Below, piece by piece: positions 12,847 to 14,270 of a stretch of DNA of 14,270 bases (its first letter is position 1; each line of letters starts with the position of its first letter). The DNA lies in the NCBI GenBank assembly GCA_024645305.1, contig JAHEFU010000056.1:1-14270 (forward strand), in the 5' to 3' direction. The translations under genes were made by a program, and so were the position numbers. Source of the stretch: Planctomycetales bacterium. GTDB lineage: Bacteria > 4484-113 > JAFGCY01. The notes beneath the pieces are model-generated. The model saw nothing but the letters and a program-made list of their open reading frames with translations, did not search any database and was not told the origin of the DNA.

Positions 12847-14270
12847 CTAGGCAATCAGCGCGTAACCGTCGTCGATGTTTGAATCCGGGCTGTTGTTGTA
12901 ACCCGCCTTCTTGGCTACGGCCTTGTAATAGTAGGTCTGCCCCGGTGACACCGATGTGTCTATCAGCTCAAAGGTTACGGTCGTCCCGACGGATGTATAA
13001 GTTCCATCTATCGTGTCCGCCCGGAAGACCTCAAATACATCCGGAGCAACGCCTCCGCCTCCCGGGAACCAGGACACGGTGATCTGCTCGATTTCATCAT
13101 CACTGGCGGACAGGGAGGTCGGCGCGCTCAGGCCGACATACCCGCTGTCACTGTCCTCGCTGGGACTGGTCTCGTCCCAGCCCGGCTTATAGGCACTGAC
13201 CTTGTAGAAGTAGACTGCCCCATCGGTTGCCGACGTGTCGTCCCAGCTCTCAACGTAGCCGGTGAAGCCAATCTTGCTGTAACTGCCGTCAACAGCCGTG
13301 GCGCGGTAGATGTTGTACCCGGCGGGCACCTGTGTACCACCGCTGTGCGTCCAGCTGACTGAGACAACAGTCGGACTGGCATCATCACTGGCGCTTATGC
13401 CAGTCGGGGCCTGCAGCTGTGACAGGAATCCACTGCCCGGCTCGCTGTAATCACTGCTCGGGAAATTCGTCCGGGTGCTTTGCAAATAGTAATAGTAGAC
13501 CTTGCCATCCGCCACTGTAGTGTCCTGATAGAAGGTCTCAAAGCCCAAGCTGGCAATGAACACTTTCAGTCCGCCAAGTGTTGCGGAACGGTAAATGTCA
13601 TAACCTTCAGGCTGGGCACCATCCGTGGGATGCGTCCAGCCGATGCTGATCTTGTCAGCGATGGTCCCCTGGCCACACAGCACATTCAACGGAGGCTGGA
13701 GCACACCCATGTATCCGTCGTCAGACTCACTGGGATCGCTGTTGCCAATAGTGCCATGCAGGGAGATCACCCTGTACCAGTAGATATTCTCGTCCGTCAC
13801 GGATGTGTCTGAGAACTCCGTGAAAGCCAGCCCCACGGAACCGACGATTTCATATGTGCCGTCCACAGTATCCGCACGTTGGATCTGGTAACCCTTGGGA
13901 GAAACGCCTTCGCTGGGGAATTCCCAGGTGACATGAATCTGACCGCCCCAGGTGCCGTCGCTGGCCTGGACATTCTCAGGCGGATTGGGCGGCAGTACAC
14001 CGGTCACGTTGATCGTTATGAAGTCCGTACCGCTCAGCTCGTCATTGTCAACGGCATACACCCTGGTGATATAGGTTCCCGGCACTGCATAGACATGCTC
14101 GAGAGCCGCCTCTGTGCCGGTTTCGTCAATGGTTCCATCATTGTTAAAGTCCCAGCGGTACTCCACAATCGAGCCATCCACATCCGTAAAATCGGCAGTG
14201 AGGTTCACGGTGAGCGGATATCCACCAAGGATCACGTCCGCCATCACGTCTCCCGTCGGGGCGAACCCCC
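12847..14270 (-). CDS. Secreted-type repeat protein: PKD domain plus four fibronectin type III domains (5' end outside window)
   Basis: The frame is open to the right edge (GFAPTGDVMADV reads through the GTG at 14247), so the N-terminus, including any signal peptide or catalytic domain, is missing. Numbered from 14247: a PKD domain at about 1-82 (YRWDFNNDG, then HVYAVPGTYITRVYAVD), then four FN3 domains at about 86-182, 184-276, 279-372 and 374-466, each about 93 residues. Each FN3 carries a GYxIYR-type strand, a DTSxxDGxxYYYKV-type strand and, in most copies, an SPSE-D-GY linker. Such modules bind or space other domains in cell-surface and exported proteins. The chain ends at DDGYALIA with no membrane anchor, sorting signal or dockerin. 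Function cannot be named; upstream sequence would decide. Confidence 0.85.
   Translation of the reverse strand, partial: GFAPTGDVMADVILGGYPLTVNLTADFTDVDGSIVEYRWDFNNDGTIDETGTEAALEHVYAVPGTYITRVYAVDNDELSGTDFITINVTGVLPPNPPENVQASDGTWGGQIHVTWEFPSEGVSPKGYQIQRADTVDGTYEIVGSVGLAFTEFSDTSVTDENIYWYRVISLHGTIGNSDPSESDDGYMGVLQPPLNVLCGQGTIADKISIGWTHPTDGAQPEGYDIYRSATLGGLKVFIASLGFETFYQDTTVADGKVYYYYLQSTRTNFPSSDYSEPGSGFLSQLQAPTGISASDDASPTVVSVSWTHSGGTQVPAGYNIYRATAVDGSYSKIGFTGYVESWDDTSATDGAVYFYKVSAYKPGWDETSPSEDSDSGYVGLSAPTSLSASDDEIEQITVSWFPGGGGVAPDVFEVFRADTIDGTYTSVGTTVTFELIDTSVSPGQTYYYKAVAKKAGYNNSPDSNIDDGYALIA

Overview
This window looks like an ordinary chromosomal stretch of a bacterium, G+C roughly 55-60 % by eye, with short spacers and frequent strand switches. 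A lipoprotein signal, a secreted PKD/FN3 repeat protein and a rimB-rimK pair suggest a Gram-negative-type cell. I could not fix the phylum. I saw no insertion sequence, integrase, CRISPR array, phage gene or attachment site, and no rRNA.

Layout, left to right. The 3' part of hisS (+) runs into a CCA-adding enzyme gene (-). A RecX-family gene (+) meets a stand-alone CinA/MoaB-fold gene (-). A membrane-anchored coiled-coil protein of unknown function (+) meets a large SIR2-TPR gene (-). A 99-bp divergent spacer separates this from rsmD (+), which is followed by an orphan SAM-dependent methyltransferase (+). Then come tRNA-Ser(GGA) (-) with its own promoter, and the rimB-rimK pair (-, ATGA overlap). 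Next are a lipoprotein with two copies of an RskA-like motif (-), a spacer of about 380 bp, an SRPBCC-fold gene (+), and a PKD plus four-FN3 protein (-) that runs off the right edge.

Much of the content concerns translation: histidyl-tRNA charging, CCA addition, a tRNA-Ser without an encoded CCA, 16S rRNA methylation and S6 modification. The tRNA-Ser needs CCA added after transcription, which the Cca enzyme encoded here would supply. The rim genes form the clearest operon.

The gene most likely to matter outside housekeeping is the 957-residue SIR2-TPR protein at 4927-7800. Its SIR2 fold keeps the NAD-binding and catalytic motifs and is followed by 16 TPR repeats that account for the rest of the chain almost to the residue. 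This is the layout of a stand-alone NAD-consuming effector with a built-in sensor arm. Its role in defence is inferred from related SIR2 systems, and no other defence gene lies in the window. Other points of interest are possible leaderless starts for rsmD and cca, an interrupted palindrome just before rimB, and convergent gene pairs with almost no space between stop codons.
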